Source: Canna indica (lineage: Eukaryota > Streptophyta > Magnoliopsida > Zingiberales > Cannaceae). Taken from it: DNA of 64,000 nucleotides. The stretch lies in contig CP136890.1 of NCBI GenBank assembly GCA_034359265.1, positions 28,934,501-28,998,500 of the forward strand, in the 5' to 3' direction. The translations under genes were made by a program, and so were the position numbers. How positions within the stretch are numbered: position 1 is the stretch's first letter; every line of letters starts with the position of its first letter. Below are positions 1 through 12,054 of this stretch, one piece after another. The notes below the pieces were generated by a model that saw only the letters and a program-made list of their open reading frames with translations, did no database searches and was not told the origin of the DNA.

Positions 1-272
1 ACTCTTAATATAGTGCATTTGTGTGTGAAATCCTAAGCACGGGTCTTAGGTAGTGGAGTAGGTGGTTAGCCGAACCACTATAAATTCCTTTGTATTAGCA
101 TTGTTCTACTTGCGTTTGCTTAACTGCTTTATTTTATCGCGTCTTTATTTAATCATCAAATTGTGAATTGCCTAAGTTTAAGAAAATGATTAAACACGAA
201 AAATCAAAATTAGGCAAAAGATTTAGTTGACACACTATTCACCCCCCCTCTAGTGTGACCATTTTATCAACA
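1..272 (+). repeat. 5' LTR of copia A, 3' part only
   Basis: Matches the end of the 3' LTR at 8623-8893 with a few substitutions and ends in the family terminus CAACA just before the primer binding site. The LTR start is outside the window. Confidence 0.92.
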
Positions 273-274
273 AT

Positions 275-286
275 TGGTATCAGAGC
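275..286 (+). promoter_or_regulatory. Primer binding site, initiator Met tRNA
   Basis: TGGTATCAGAGC is the standard complement of the 3' end of plant initiator methionine tRNA and starts two bases after the LTR end, as expected for priming of minus-strand cDNA. Confidence 0.92.
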
Positions 287-340
287 AGGTCGTAGATTGA
301 GATTTCACCATCTTCTCTACATATAGTCTCGATCTGAAAA

Positions 341-1625
341 ATGGCACTAGAGTTGGTAGCGTCTGTACCACCTAGGTTTGATGAGTCAAACTTTGGTCTT
401 TGGAAAGGAAGAATGTATACATTCTTAGAGACTCAAGGTATAGGTGTGTTTAATATGGTAAAGTCAAAATACATAGAACCTAAGAAAAATATGGATGCAT
501 GGACCCAAGAACAAATTAACAAGTTAGAGTTAAATGCAAAGACAACAAATTGCATATATTGTTCTTTGGAAAATAACACTTTTGAAAAAATCATGCATTG
601 TACTTCGACATATGATATTTGGGCTACTCTGAACATGCTTTATGACTATGCTAAAACTGAAGAACTTGTTACCCTAAATGAAGGAGATGATGAAAATTTT
701 CATACTCCTATATCTAATGAAGTTCTTGAAGCTAATAGTGTGTCTAGTCAAAAAAGTACAAAGAGTCGGAAGAGAAAGGTGATATGTCACCTATGCAATG
801 AGAAAGGACACATGAAGAAGAATTGCCCTAGTATGAAGAACAAGGCAAAACGGAGGTCAAATGCTTCCACAAAGCTAACATCATGAACATTGATGAGGAG
901 GTATGCTCCTCTTCTAGTCATGAAAATTATAATCATAGATCTAATTGATCTAGTTCCTCGGATCTTCTATATGATGAATTATTAGACGAATGTAAAATTA
1001 TGTATGCCTAACTTGATCGTTAAAAGGACAAAGAAAATAAAAAATTGAAAGAAAAAAATTTGTCACTTAGTTCTCATTTACATGAAGTAAAACTAGAAAA
1101 TTAGGAACTAAAAATTAATGCCACTAATTCATGTCATGATCTCTTAGATATTGACACTAATGATTTAAAAACAAAAATGACATTTTGAAAAAGGAAAATA
1201 GCTTGTTAAAAACTCAATTGCATGCATTGCATAAATCTATGAATGATGTAAAAAATGAAATGTTAATTTTGAATAAGAAGATTAATGCTTCTTCTTTTAA
1301 AAGATCTAGAAATCAAAATGATTCATTTAGGAAACCCCAAAACAAAAATGCTTTTTCTAAGAATGCTTATGTTCATCATAACTCACATGCTAAGCATTCC
1401 AATGCTAGATCCCATGCCCATGGTATAAATAAAAAGAAATTTAATGGACATTATTTTTGTTATGAAATTTTTGGCCATGTCATTAATGATTGTGCTTTCA
1501 AGAAAAAATCCAAGTGTGTCAAAGACATTTTGGGTTCTTAAGTCCTCTAATCCCCAAGGACCCAAAGTCATTTGGGTACCAAAGATCTCATGCTCTTTTG
1601 TAGGGGGAGCTACCACACAAGGATG
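341..1625 (+). pseudogene. Copia A gag, decayed
   Basis: The nucleocapsid polyprotein gene of copia A. The first 181 codons (341-886) are open: an N-terminal gag domain with the copia signature FDESNFGLWKGRM near residue 14, then a zinc knuckle CHLCNEKGHMKKNC near residue 149. After 886 the frame is lost. Scattered stops follow through a lysine/asparagine-rich coiled-coil stretch, then an open piece at 1185-1541 with a second CCHC-like motif (CYEIFGHVINDC) and a tail reading IWVPK in another frame, the motif that normally precedes protease. The central gag region between the N-terminal domain and the knuckle is short compared with copia B (15651-16801), and copia E has the same shortened layout, so this is a family trait. 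Non-functional as it stands. Confidence 0.85.
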
Positions 1626-3637
1626 AATGAGAAATGAAATATTGAAATTGACCTTGGATCCAAATGAGAAATATTCCAAGAGGTTGCAACTTCAAGCTAT
1701 CATGATGCCATAGGTATGGAAATTGGCATCAAAGACCTTGGTATCATCTCCTATACTCTCTTGCTTAAATCATAGTTGGAATTTTGATATATGTTTAATA
1801 TTAGTAGATTCTCCCCTCTTGATAAGTTGCAAAAACATTTTTGACTTTTGATTTTCGGTCTCTTCGGAGACCTATGTAGCCTATAACGGGCTAATGCAAC
1901 ATTGCGATTCTAAATCATAGGCTAATTGTGATCTTTCGGTTTTCAACCAATAGGAAGGGTTGGAGGTCTTACTTTTCAAAATATCATATTTTGAGATCTC
2001 TCGATTCGTTTTGGTTTCATGATGATTCTACTTGAAACGAATTTATCACTATCTAGCTTAGGTTAAAATTCTCAAATCAAGATTTCCTTCTCACCTTTGC
2101 TATTTAGTATGCTAACTTGCTAGATGTTATATCATTGAGCTACTAATGATTTTTGACCTGCAAGTTAACTTTTATTGAAAATGGACGACTATCTTCAAAA
2201 ATTGGGGAAGGAAAATAAAATCTATGGAATTCTTCAAGAAATGAGGTATGAGCGTTAATTTTGTAAAAATTATTGTATGACACCTCTTTTCTCCTGATTA
2301 AATGAGTTCCGTATGCTTATGAATGATCTTGCATGTTGTTTGAATACAATAGCTCAAATAAGAAATTTGGATTATTAAGAAACTCTAAAATCTTGACTCT
2401 CTTTGTGATAACATAATATAGATAGATTTTAAATTTAGAATCTTGCATGTGGATTGACAAATTTGTCATGAGAATAAATTGCAAAATAATTACACTTAAA
2501 CAAGCATCTTGATGAATACATAAAATTTTACATTTCAGGCAAATAAAAATGTGATGAGTGAATGTATTGAAAAAATCGATATATATGATTAAAATTGCAT
2601 AAACATTTTAGAAAAACTTTATATGCTCAAAAACATCATTATAAGTGATCTAGAAAAGATCTTACCAGATCAGGTGATTCTACGATAGAAATCTAAGGTT
2701 TCGCGCGCATAAAGTCCAAATATTTATGAAAATACCACTGTGAACTTGAGGATTTTCTAGAAAAATGTAGAGAGGTCCTTTTTGAGTGATTCTTGATTTT
2801 ATGGAATCCTCATGAAGCCTAGTTCATGTGGAAAAAGTTTCATAAAATTCCAATATTTAGATCTCTCAAAATAATTTTCTTTGTAAGCCTAGAAAACACA
2901 CTTCAGCTCGAGCGATCGCATGACATGTGACCGCCCGATCAACCGGCGGACAGAAATTGATCATGTCCACCCATTTGGCCGACTGCTTTAATCTTAGCCC
3001 TTCAACATAAGCTTTTAAATCCGAAACTAGGGCTCCTCTCACCATTCCAACCAGCCACTCACCCCCATTCCTTGGATCTTAAGGTCTCTTCTCCACTTCT
3101 AAGGTAAAAACTCAACTCTTAGCTCTAATACATGAGTTAGTTCATCATGTTGAGTAGATCCTTCATCTTCCTTCATCTCTATGTCTAGATTTACTCATAA
3201 AAATCATGATTCATGCTTCTCTACCCTATGCATGATAGTTTTCCTTGATATTTTTGGTTCAAAACAAGGGAAGAAAAATCAAATTTCTCGTGTCTCTTGT
3301 ATGTTTAAAAGTTTTCTCTTCATGAAATCTCATTTTGACTTTTAATTTTTTTTTGGTTGTTGTTGTTAAAAGGGTTCCTCATGATTCAAATTTCTCATTT
3401 CCATTTTGCCATTTTTTTTTTTTACAAAAAGGGGGGGGGGGAGGAAAAATGTCAAAACAAAAGAGTGTTTTTAAAGGAAATGATTTACACTTGTGGTTTC
3501 ATTTCAAAAGAAAATGCTTCCGTTCATTTTTTAATGATGCATATTGGTGCATTTATTGGACTCATACATTGATATTAAAATTAAAATGCTCTTTTTCTTA
3601 AAAAAGAAGAAGGAAAAAGAGTCTTGTAAAAATTCAT
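1626..3637 (+). other. Untranslated internal region of copia A
   Basis: No gene seen. The first part resembles the region after gag in copia E (1680-1760 against 41360-41430). From about 2900 the sequence is different: a pyrimidine-rich stretch ending near 3103 in CTAAG followed by GTAAAA looks like a short exon with a splice donor, and 3104-3727 would then be an intron ending TTGCAG just before an ATG. A run of T and G occurs at 3411-3442. Confidence 0.6.
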
Positions 3638-4865
3638 GTGGATCTTAAAAGTGTCCCTTCTTTGGTTTTGGAGCATACATTACTCATCAAAGCTAATCAT
3701 ATGCATATTATCCTAGTTGTCTTGCAGATGGCACCCAAGACAAAGATTCAAGTCCCTAGGTTTATAGACAAGACCATCTTACAAACTCGTCCAGTTAACC
3801 TAGGAGACCTAGAAAAGTATGACATTAGAAGTAGACTTGCAGCCCTGGGATGGATAGAGTATAGAGGGAGACAAGTACTCGTGTGTCCCATATTGATAAA
3901 GATATTCTTCTCTAACCTTGTGATAGATAAGGCTAGACTAGGTGACTCACTAGTCCTTAGATCTGAAATCCTAGGTAAATCCATAGTCATCACCGAAACA
4001 ACCATTAGGGATGCATTTGGATTCCCTCTGCTAGGAAGATCAGTGTATAACATGTCCACACATCACTTTCATGAGCATTTTTGTAGTTCTAAGGTTGTGT
4101 CAGCCATTTGTCCTGAGGGTTACCAGGGGATGCTTCCTACTCAAAGCATCAAATTGTTAACTACTGCTAGGATTATGCATCTTATCATTGTCTATAATAT
4201 ACTTCCTAGGGCAGGACATTATGATGAGGTAACCAGCACGAGCACCAGAGTGCTCTTCTATGCTATGACCCGCAGACCTATAAACGTTCTTGATCTTATG
4301 CTTCACTACATAGCGGATGTCCATGCTTCAAGAAAATAAGCCCTACCCTATACCACAGTAATCTCTCACTGCATCTATGCTGCTGGGGTAAACAAGTCCA
4401 AATTTGAGATAGAATCTGTGCCCAAAGCAATAGACTTCTATACCCTAAATCGTATGAAAATACTTGAAAAACATCGCGGTAAGAGGGTGTCGGGAGAACC
4501 TGCGGAACACAACGATCATGATGAGGACATGGATGAGGCAGATACTGGTGGAAGCTCATCAACTAGTACTCACATTGAACGTTTGGGAGATTTGGAGCAT
4601 CGATTTGCTCAATTTCATATTGACCAGCTAGAATAGAATAGAGGTACGATAGGGCGTCTAGATGAGTACGGCCATCGCATGATGAGTATGTCAGATAGTC
4701 GATGAGTATGGTCGCCGCATGGATGAGTGCGGTCAACGCATCGATCAGTACGGTCAGAGAGTTGATGAGTACGAACATCGTGTTGATGAGATGTATAGTC
4801 GGGTGGATGAGATATGGCAATACTATCAAACGCATCTGCCACCTCCACCACCTGAGGATGATTAA
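3638..4865 (+). pseudogene. Extra ORF of copia A: plant-transposon-protein-like with heptad tail
   Basis: A decayed gene of about 400 codons on the same strand as copia A. An upstream ATG exists at 3638, but the ATG at 3728 is the likelier start because it follows a good splice acceptor (TCTTGCAG) and begins MAPK. The N-terminal 200 residues resemble the uncharacterised domain of many plant retroelements often labelled 'putative plant transposon protein' (pattern LGWIEYRGRQ..., then GKSIVITETTIRDAFGFPL). An in-frame TAA at 4337 and TAG at 4634, plus one frameshift near 4690, break it. Past the frameshift the reading frame continues as six exact heptads and ends in PPPPPEDD at a TAA (4863-4865). 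The function is unknown; its position between gag and the 3' LTR is where SIRE-type elements carry env-like ORFs, but no signal peptide or clear membrane segment is visible. Confidence 0.65.
4698..4823 (+). repeat. 21-bp repeat encoding six heptads
   Basis: Six consecutive 21-bp units translate to VDEYGRR, MDECGQR, IDQYGQR, VDEYEHR, VDEMYSR and VDEIWQY. The register is constant (hydrophobic V/M/I, then D, then mostly E), so the array makes an extended heptad coiled coil. A degraded unit (LDEYGHR) lies just upstream at 4657-4677. Confidence 0.85.
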
Positions 4866-4934
4866 TCCCACTGTTGCATGATGACATTCACTCTATGGAC
4901 TTGTATTAACACTATACTTTGCTCATACTACTTT

Positions 4935-7646
4935 TATCACACCCCAACTCAGGGTCACGTGACCGGCCAGGGTATACGTGCCTATACCCCGCACCTAAAC
5001 CATGCACATGCCATCTCATAACAACAAAACATAGCGGAAAGAGTGAAACGGTTTTTATTTTAAATGAAAAATCAAACCAGATTTCATTAGAAGTAATTTT
5101 ATCAAATAGTAAAGTGAGGAAAGAATAATCAAAGTTTAATAGTATACTTTAACAAATAAAATCTGAATAAAAGACATAAATGTCCCCATGGGACTACAAC
5201 TCCAAAACACCAAATCACAAGTGCATGACCAAAACTACTACAGACTCGACTACGACCCCTAATTAGGACTGCTATGAGATCAATGTAGCTCATCTGCCCT
5301 CCAGTTGCACCAAGTCCTCCAGCCCACCTCACCAGTCAAGCTCTGCAAAATAAAAACAACGACAACAGGTGAGTTCAAAGAACTCAGTGAGCGGTTCTAC
5401 CAACCCGCACAAGAAACCAAACACAGATATATAGCATAAAGCAAAACACTTGACTCAAGCAGGAAAGGTCACAGGGGAGTGACTAGCTAACAGGCCATCT
5501 AGCCACCACATGCTCGAAGGCATCCAACACCCTAACAGTGAAGTACAACAGGCCTAAGCCTAACATGCCCTAAGGCAACAAAACATACTAGGATAATCGG
5601 GAGTGGCCCAGCCGAACATATCCTAATATAAAGAAACTCGGGAGCAATCGGGGTTGGCTCGTCCGAACTTGGCCCTTTAAGATATCACAGGAATAATCGA
5701 GATTTGCCCGTCCGAACTTGTTCTACGAGAAAACACTGGAACAATCGAGATTTGCCCATCTGAACTTATTCCAAAATGATAACGTAGGAATAATCGGGAT
5801 TCGTCCATCCGAAGTTATTCCTTTAAATTTAGTATCTTGGGAACAATCGAGATTTGCCCGTCCGAACTTGTTCCACAAGATACACAAGAACAATCGGGAT
5901 TTGCCCGTCCAAACTTGTTCCACAAGATACACATGAATAATCGGGATTTGCCCATCCGAACTTGTTTCACAGCTTAGGAATTAGCTATCCAACCTTCCAG
6001 GCCTAGCCCGCAATCTTGCTCCTAACCGAGCCTCTCCACCATTCAATAAGATATGACACAACATGACCTAAGTCAAGTGTACGTCTCCTACGGTGTCTTA
6101 GGGATGTGTCTATTGGGAAAACTCTACAACGCCCAATGCCCGATCCCAACCCTAGACCTGTAATGTCATAAACCCGTGAAGTTTTATTTCATGCATAATA
6201 TTTATTTATTGGTTCATAATAGATTATGCTGCCCCTTGCATTTTAATTATGCAATTAAAATTTATCATCACCAAAATTAGGGTTTTGTTTTAGGGTTTTA
6301 TTCTCAGTTACTGTTGAGCCCCAAACTGGTGCACCTGAGTCGAATCTGACTCCCAAAGTGTGTCCTATATTTCCAAACTATATTTTCTAGTCAAAACAAT
6401 AGGTTACAAGACTATATTCAGAAATCTATTCGCATCACAACAAAGATTTCAAAATCAGCTCAGATTCAATCAATTCAGCATGAACTTTCAGCAAGATTAA
6501 ATTTTAAGCATGCCATGGTAATTAAATTCGAAATTCACAAAAATTAAATCTTTAATTACCATTAAAACATAATTATAACATTTAGATAAATCTCACAACA
6601 TACATATCTATTAAAGAAGACTAGTAAGAACCTACATCATCTTAAATCAAGAATCAAACTCTATGATCAAGAACCCACATCAAGATCACACATGGCATCA
6701 AGATTAAACCCAATCTTTGTATAACACGATTACTAATAAAAAATCACAGATTAATTACCAAGCATAGATCTCAAAAATATACAAGAGTCCTCTCTTAGGC
6801 ATTTCATCAAACACCTTGAGGGCACCCCCTTCTTCCACCTTGGCCGAGCATGGCTAACGAGCCACTAAGGGGAATCCTCAGGTTCTTTTCCACAAGTTGA
6901 CACAAGATTCGGCGATCAAAACCCACGATTCGATGAAAAAACACAAGAAACAAGAACGTTGCGCGCTCAAACCGGCTCAATAACATGAGGAAACCCGAAA
7001 AAAAAGAGGGGTAAAACCACTCACCTTGATTAGGAAAAAGAAATAGAGATAGTCTTACAAGCGGCAGCCTCCGAATCCGGCCTTCAAGCACTCGGCTTCT
7101 AGGTAAAGAGAAAAGAGAGAGGGGGGGGGGGGGCTCCAAGAAAAGGGAAGAAGGGTGCGGCGGCTCCACCAAGCCAATGGCTTGGCTTCCAAGGGAGAGA
7201 GAGAGAGAGAGAGAGAGGAAGGAAGGCCGACTCCTCGGCTTGGTTCTACCCGGCGGCTTCAAGAGAGAGGAAGGGAGGGGCGGTTGGCTTGGCTTGGCTC
7301 CTCTCTCCTCTCACGGCTTGTGCGGCTCCAATAGGGAGTTCCAATCCCTAGGGGGGGTAATTTTATAATCCCTTCCCACCTCTTCAACCCTAATCTCCTT
7401 AATCCGCCTCAACCTGGATCCGCAACCCGATAACCCAAAATATCCCATACTAACACATGCATGAACCACATGCACACCCATATGCAACAACATAATTAAA
7501 TAAATTCATCTACGCAAGAAAGAAATTACATAATTCATATTCCTACTTACCCGAGCTTGCAAGCTCGCACCGGACCATGAGTCGACTCGGCTCGACCTCG
7601 AACTAGCTCACTAGGCTGGCAAACACAAACTATCTAGGATATTACA
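4935..7646 (+). mobile_element. Solo LTR, family L (2.7 kb), copy 1
   Basis: A 2712-bp sequence starting TATCACACCCCAAC and ending GATATTACA, flanked by the 5-bp TSD ACTTT (4930-4934 and 7647-7651). The terminal form (TGTCAC...ATTACA in sister copies), the 5-bp TSD and three further copies in the window without any internal domain identify a solo LTR of a long-LTR retrotransposon family; the parent lineage is unknown. It interrupts copia A. It contains a hairpin array (5590-5969), a GA microsatellite (about 7196-7217) and G runs, but no gene. The 151-codon minus-strand frame at 6807-7262 is low-complexity and not conserved in the sister copies. Confidence 0.88.
5590..5969 (+). repeat. Hairpin array in family-L LTR, copy 1
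   Basis: About eight units of 45-55 bp, each built as arm, core TCGGGATTTGCCC-type, then the complementary arm. Arms differ between units but mostly stay complementary, for example AGGATA with TATCCT, GGAATAA with TTATTCC, GGAACAA with TTGTTCC. A few units in this copy have mismatched arms. Confidence 0.85.
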
Positions 7647-8074
7647 ACTTTGTATTTGTATTTGAGACTGTTTGCCTTTAAGTTTATGTGGCTATGTTGA
7701 ACTTATTATTGTTGCACTTAATTATGCATGTGAGGATTGCATGATGTTGCACTTGACCATATGACTTGTCATGAATGACTAATTTCTTTTTAAATATTTT
7801 TTTATAATTTTTGATCGATGACAAAAGGGGGAGAGTTAACATGTTTCATCATTACGAGTTACTTTAGATTAGGCCATCATGATAGGGGGAGAGTTAAATA
7901 TATGCATATTGATAGGGGGAGCACCAAATATAATATGCTTGTATTCATCATCTTTTAATGCTCTCAAATATACACTTATAAACTCAAGCTTCACACTAAT
8001 TGACTAATACATTACATATAGATTTTTTTTGCTCTCTATCGTCAATGGTTTGTCATCATCAAAAAGGGGGAAAT
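7647..8074 (+). other. Copia A tail with repeated polypurine motifs
   Basis: No gene. Purine tracts of the form ATAGGGGGAG occur at 7823-7835, 7881-7893 and 7911-7921. The tract at 8061-8074 (AAAAAGGGGGAAAT) sits directly before the 3' LTR and is the functional polypurine tract by position. Confidence 0.75.
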
Positions 8075-8893
8075 TGTTGGCCAAAGGTTTTTTCTTTCAT
8101 GCTCTATTCTCTTCATGATTATTTTGATGATAACAAACCAAATCTATCTAACCGAGTTCTTGTAGCATGAAGGTCGCAGGTTCGATAAAAGACAAAAGTC
8201 GGTTTCACATTTTGCGACATCGATCTCAATACAATGACTCACAAGAGTTCGATGTGTGCACCAAAGACATCTTGGATGAATCGAAAGCACATATGGAAAG
8301 CTTTCCAATTTGACACATGCTGAAGGGCGGAACCCGAAAACAAAGCGTGTAACAAGAAGATCCAAAGAAGAAATTTCTAGACCAGGTTTGGTCGACCGAA
8401 TGCTGCAGAAAATTGACAGTAGCCAATTCGGTCGACCGGACGGTCGATCGAATGTGGCAAAAAATTGGCAGTAGCCAATTCGGTCGACCAGTCGGTCGAT
8501 CGAAGTGTGCCCAAAAGCGATAGATTATCGCGGTTGCTTATCGCGGTGGATACTTCCGGGTGTGGAAGTACCTTCGAAGGGAGTGTAGGGTCTTTCCAGT
8601 GTAAAGTCCTCAATTGTAAGCTACTCTTAATATAGTGAATTTGTGTATGAAATCCTAAGCACGGGTCTTAGGTAGTGGAGTAGACGGTTAGCCGAACCAC
8701 TATAAATTCCTTTGTATTAGCATTGTTCTACTTGCGTTTGCTTAACTGCTTTATTTTATCGCGTCTTTATTTAATCATCAAATTGTGAATTGCCTAAGTT
8801 TAAGAAAATGATTAAACACGAAAAACCAGAATTAGGCAAAAGATTTAGTTGACACATTATTCACCCCCCTCTAGTGTGACCATTTCACCAACA
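8075..8893 (+). repeat. 3' LTR of copia A
   Basis: 819 bp, starts TGTTGGCCAAAGG after the polypurine tract and ends CACCAACA. U3 contains blocks of GGTCGACC/GGTCGATC motifs at 8390-8510. Its 3' part matches 1-272. Confidence 0.93.
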
Positions 8894-9376
8894 AGAGCCT
8901 TCTTGCACATTTTTGGAAGCTTAAATTTGGTGAGAAACATGGACCTGGTCAACCCTGCATTAGGCGTGCCCATGCTTTATTGAAGATACACGTGACAGAA
9001 TCAGAACTTACCAATTTCGGGACTAAAAATTTATTTTCAGTTTTCTATACGAATTTAGACTATCCTTTTGTGTTAAAAACATTAAACTAAGATATTTGGT
9101 TATTAGTTTGTTGCCTTGTATATTTGATTTGATTTTCCTTTCTCGTTTAGTTAGGTTTATGAACTCTCCTATAAGAGTAGACAAGTTGTAATGAACCAGA
9201 CATCTTTTGATTTAAATTTTTAATTTAGTAGTTCCACAATATTTTAGAATCAAAATGTTAATTTGTCTCTACGATGTGTGGCTAAATCCTTTCTTCTAGC
9301 TAAGGGTCGTTCAAAGTTCTGGTTCTGCAGATTGTGAGATCTTGTTGCTCAAATCCTTTTATTTTTTAGTATTCGT
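8894..9376. other. Unassigned sequence
   Basis: No ORF, RNA gene or repeat recognised. With 10683-11150 it forms one continuous host sequence interrupted by the solo LTR at 9377-10677. Confidence 0.5.
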
Positions 9377-10677
9377 TGTTGGCCTAAGATTTTCAACCTA
9401 GGTTCTAATCTCGATTTTGATAATAACAAACATGGAACTAATGATTTCATAAAGATATATTTTTAGGTTCCAAGTCGATGTACGCACGACGTCTGCGATC
9501 GGAATAATCGTAGAAATAAGATAAGTCGGCAAGGACGCTCGTCAACACTCAGATTCATCGAGATGATAAAGTTTACATTTAGGGTGTCTAGACTTCATAT
9601 AATCTTATTTTATGATGCAAAGATCCCTAAAAGAACCAAACCCGAAACCTGATACACGAATAGGAGAAAGAACCTTGATAAAACTGCACTATGTGCATGT
9701 TTCGGCCGAAGGTTCGGCGACCGAAGGGTCGATCGGACTTCGATCGAAAGTTGCTGGAAATGTCTAGTAGCTATTCGGTCGATCATCGATCAAAGGTTCG
9801 GTCGACCAACAGATCGATCGAATAGCTACCAGATATTTCCAGCAACAGCTCTAAAAATAGTCATTTTAAACTATTGAGCCCGACCATTGCTTGATGTTCT
9901 GCCTATTTAAAGGCATCCCCAGCCTTCCTATGATCTTTTGGAATCCATTGTGACATCTATGATAAGCCCTAACCCTTCATTGAGTCATTCTTTGCAAAAT
10001 ATATAGTTTGAGTCTTTATTCTTGATTTTGCCTTTGAACCCTCAAAGATTCATCTTGTTAAGGCAACAAGAGGAGCTAGGTGGTTCTTGTTGGAGTTAAG
10101 TATTATTGTTTTGTTTATTGCTCCATTATCATTGTATTTTGTGCTTTATTTGAATGTATTTTGAAGTTGTGTAAGACCTAGGTGTTAGGTCTTGAGTTTG
10201 GTGGTAGGCTTGGTGTTGAGGCATAAGTCCACCCTTGTAATCTAGAATTATAGTGTCCTTAGGAGATAGTGAGGTGGGAGAGTGCTCTCGGTAGGAAGGC
10301 CGAGACTTCTAGGTGTCGAAGTGCCTTTAGTGTGAGGATGGAAGACTTCCGGGTGTGGAAGTGCCCTCAGTGTCAGCGCGGAGACTTTTCGAGGAAAATT
10401 CCTCATTGTAAGGAAGTCTTAATCTAGTGGATATCGAGTGAAATTCTAAGCGGAGTGCTTGGATAGTGGAGTAGGCATAGGGGCCGAACCACTATAAATC
10501 ATTGTGTTAGCATCGATATCTTGTTTGTGTTTGATTGCCTTACTTATTCCTTTCGCGTTTAGTCTTCAAATTATGAATTGCCTAAGTAACCTAAAAATTG
10601 ATTAAAACCATATTTAGATTAAGAAATTAGTTAACACACTATTCACCACCCCTTTAGTGTAGTCCGTTCGACTTACA
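9377..10677 (+). mobile_element. Solo copia LTR with TSD TTCGT
   Basis: 1301 bp, starts TGTTGGCCTAAGATT like the LTRs of copia A, C and E and ends TTACA. It is flanked by the 5-bp TSD TTCGT (9372-9376 and 10678-10682). GGTCGACC-type palindromes lie at 9700-9830. No internal element sequence is present, so this is a product of LTR-LTR recombination. Confidence 0.9.
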
Positions 10678-10682
10678 TTCGT

Positions 10683-11149
10683 TAATTTCCAACATTACTT
10701 TTTCTATTATCCTTTTAATTGTTGTTTTGTTACCAAGTTATTAGGATAGTATTTCGCCTTTTGGTATGGTTGTTCTATGCCAAAATTGCAGGCATTTAGT
10801 TGAGATTGTTGTTCAACCCACACTATGGAAATTCGAGAACTAAATTGACATATGAGATTGTTGTTCAATTTATATTAGTTGGTTAGAATCGGTGATCCTA
10901 AGAATAGCTTTCTATATTTCCATAAAGTGTCTCTAGAATTACTAATCAATAAGGGTCTAATCACAGTGCTTGTCTGGATTAATCACAGGTTTAAGGAAGA
11001 TCTCAGTTGTTAGCGCTTGTCTACGACCAAACCGATTTGCAAGAAAAATAAGGGACTCATTAGTTGTATCCATAATCGGTCCTGACACTATCTCCCACGT
11101 GTTTACTACTTCCTTCTTTCCCCACCTGCATGCATGTACGTGCATTCTA

Positions 11150-11151
<2 letters not shown>
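10683..11151. other. Unassigned sequence
   Basis: Continuation of the host sequence of 8894-9376. Short open frames are present but show no recognisable domain. Confidence 0.5.

Positions 11152-11184
<33 letters not shown>
11152..11184. repeat. (CT)n microsatellite
   Basis: About 16 CT dinucleotides, directly abutting the eroded end of the CACTA remnant; the last CT runs into CTAGTAGAAATG. Confidence 0.95.
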
Positions 11185-11185
<1 letters not shown>

Positions 11186-12054
11186 GTAGAAATGTGTTAA
11201 TCAGTAATGGCCGCTTGTGTCGTTGCAATTTCTAACAGCTTTCGTGCGACCACTCGAGTCGTTGCAGATGCGATATATCTGCAACGGTTTCCTTACGGCC
11301 ACTCCGACTGTTGCTACCAAGCGGATAGCGCGAACATAGCGCGCAAATGATATAATTTATCAACAATGGATTCCTTAACGCCGCGCCGGCCGTTGCTAAT
11401 GATATAATCACATTAGCAATGACTTACTTACGAGTTCTCTACCTGTTGCTCTTTAGTCGATGGTGCACTCGCAGCATGAAAATGAAATACTTATCAGCAA
11501 CGGCTTTGCATAGGACGCGTGGTCGTTGCTGATGATTTGTATTTATCTGCAACAACTTTGTAATGGATGAGTGAGTTATTGCTGATAAGTTTATTTAACA
11601 CGACTGATCGCGCCCGCCCACTTTCCCTGCTTCCTTCCTTCTTTGCTGACACTCAGATCCATCATCATCGACTCAGTCCATGCCGGTGTATACTCAAGCA
11701 CTCCAGACCCCGCTGTATGATCCCGACCTTCCACCACCATCGTAGTGAGCTTTTATTATTTTATGACTTGATAGACTTGTATATTGACTTGTTATATACT
11801 TGTTACTTGGATATCTTAGAGATACTTATTTTATGACTTGTACTTGGATATATTGATTTGTATCGTGTTGATACGATAGTTTTGATTTCGTATATTTTTT
11901 ATATGATTGTGGATAATTATAATTATAACTATAATTGTTTTGATGTATATCTAGGTGTATCTATGATGTGTATGTGAATATATGTGTATTTGAATAGATG
12001 TGTATGTGTATTTCCTCTTGATCTATTCTCCTAATTTGATATTCTTGATTATGA
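11185..12054 (+). mobile_element. CACTA remnant related to the element at 19277-23940
   Basis: Begins with an eroded CACTA end (CTAGTAGAAATGTG; the first bases are replaced by the CT repeat) followed by subterminal repeats of the GCAACGGC type (11230-11570). At 11660-11745 it matches the last exon of the Transposase_24-type gene at 23256-23338 and keeps its C-terminal motif YTQALQTP. 11880-11960 matches 23455-23530. It is thus an internally deleted relative. The right terminus is missing where the family-L LTR begins. Confidence 0.75.

Larger units (their letters stand above)
1..8893 (+). mobile_element. Copia element A (SIRE/Maximus-like, pol-less)
   Basis: An LTR retrotransposon whose 5' LTR is cut by the window start (1-272) and whose 3' LTR is 8075-8893. 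The two LTRs match over their shared part (for example the stretch around 40-110 against 8640-8710). A Met-tRNA primer binding site follows the 5' LTR and a polypurine tract precedes the 3' LTR. Between them lie a decayed gag (341-1625), a long untranslated stretch, a decayed extra ORF (3638-4865) and an inserted solo LTR (4935-7646). No protease, integrase or reverse transcriptase is visible, so the element was mobilised in trans if at all. Its TSD cannot be checked because the left flank is outside the window. Confidence 0.9.

Noticed and set aside
275..286. tRNA gene fragment
   Set aside because: TGGTATCAGAGC is only the primer binding site; no cloverleaf or A/B boxes surround it.
3638..4865. 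True envelope gene of an endogenous virus
   Set aside because: No signal peptide, no cysteine-rich ectodomain and no terminal membrane anchor; the domain resembles an orphan plant transposon protein.
5590..5969. CRISPR-like look of the repeated blocks
   Set aside because: The genome is a plant's, the repeats are imperfect hairpins inside an LTR, and the between-unit sequence is not unique spacer DNA.
6807..7262. 151-codon minus-strand ORF
   Set aside because: Low-complexity Ser/Leu/Arg frame inside a solo LTR that runs through a GA microsatellite; not kept in the sister copy at 49621-52390.
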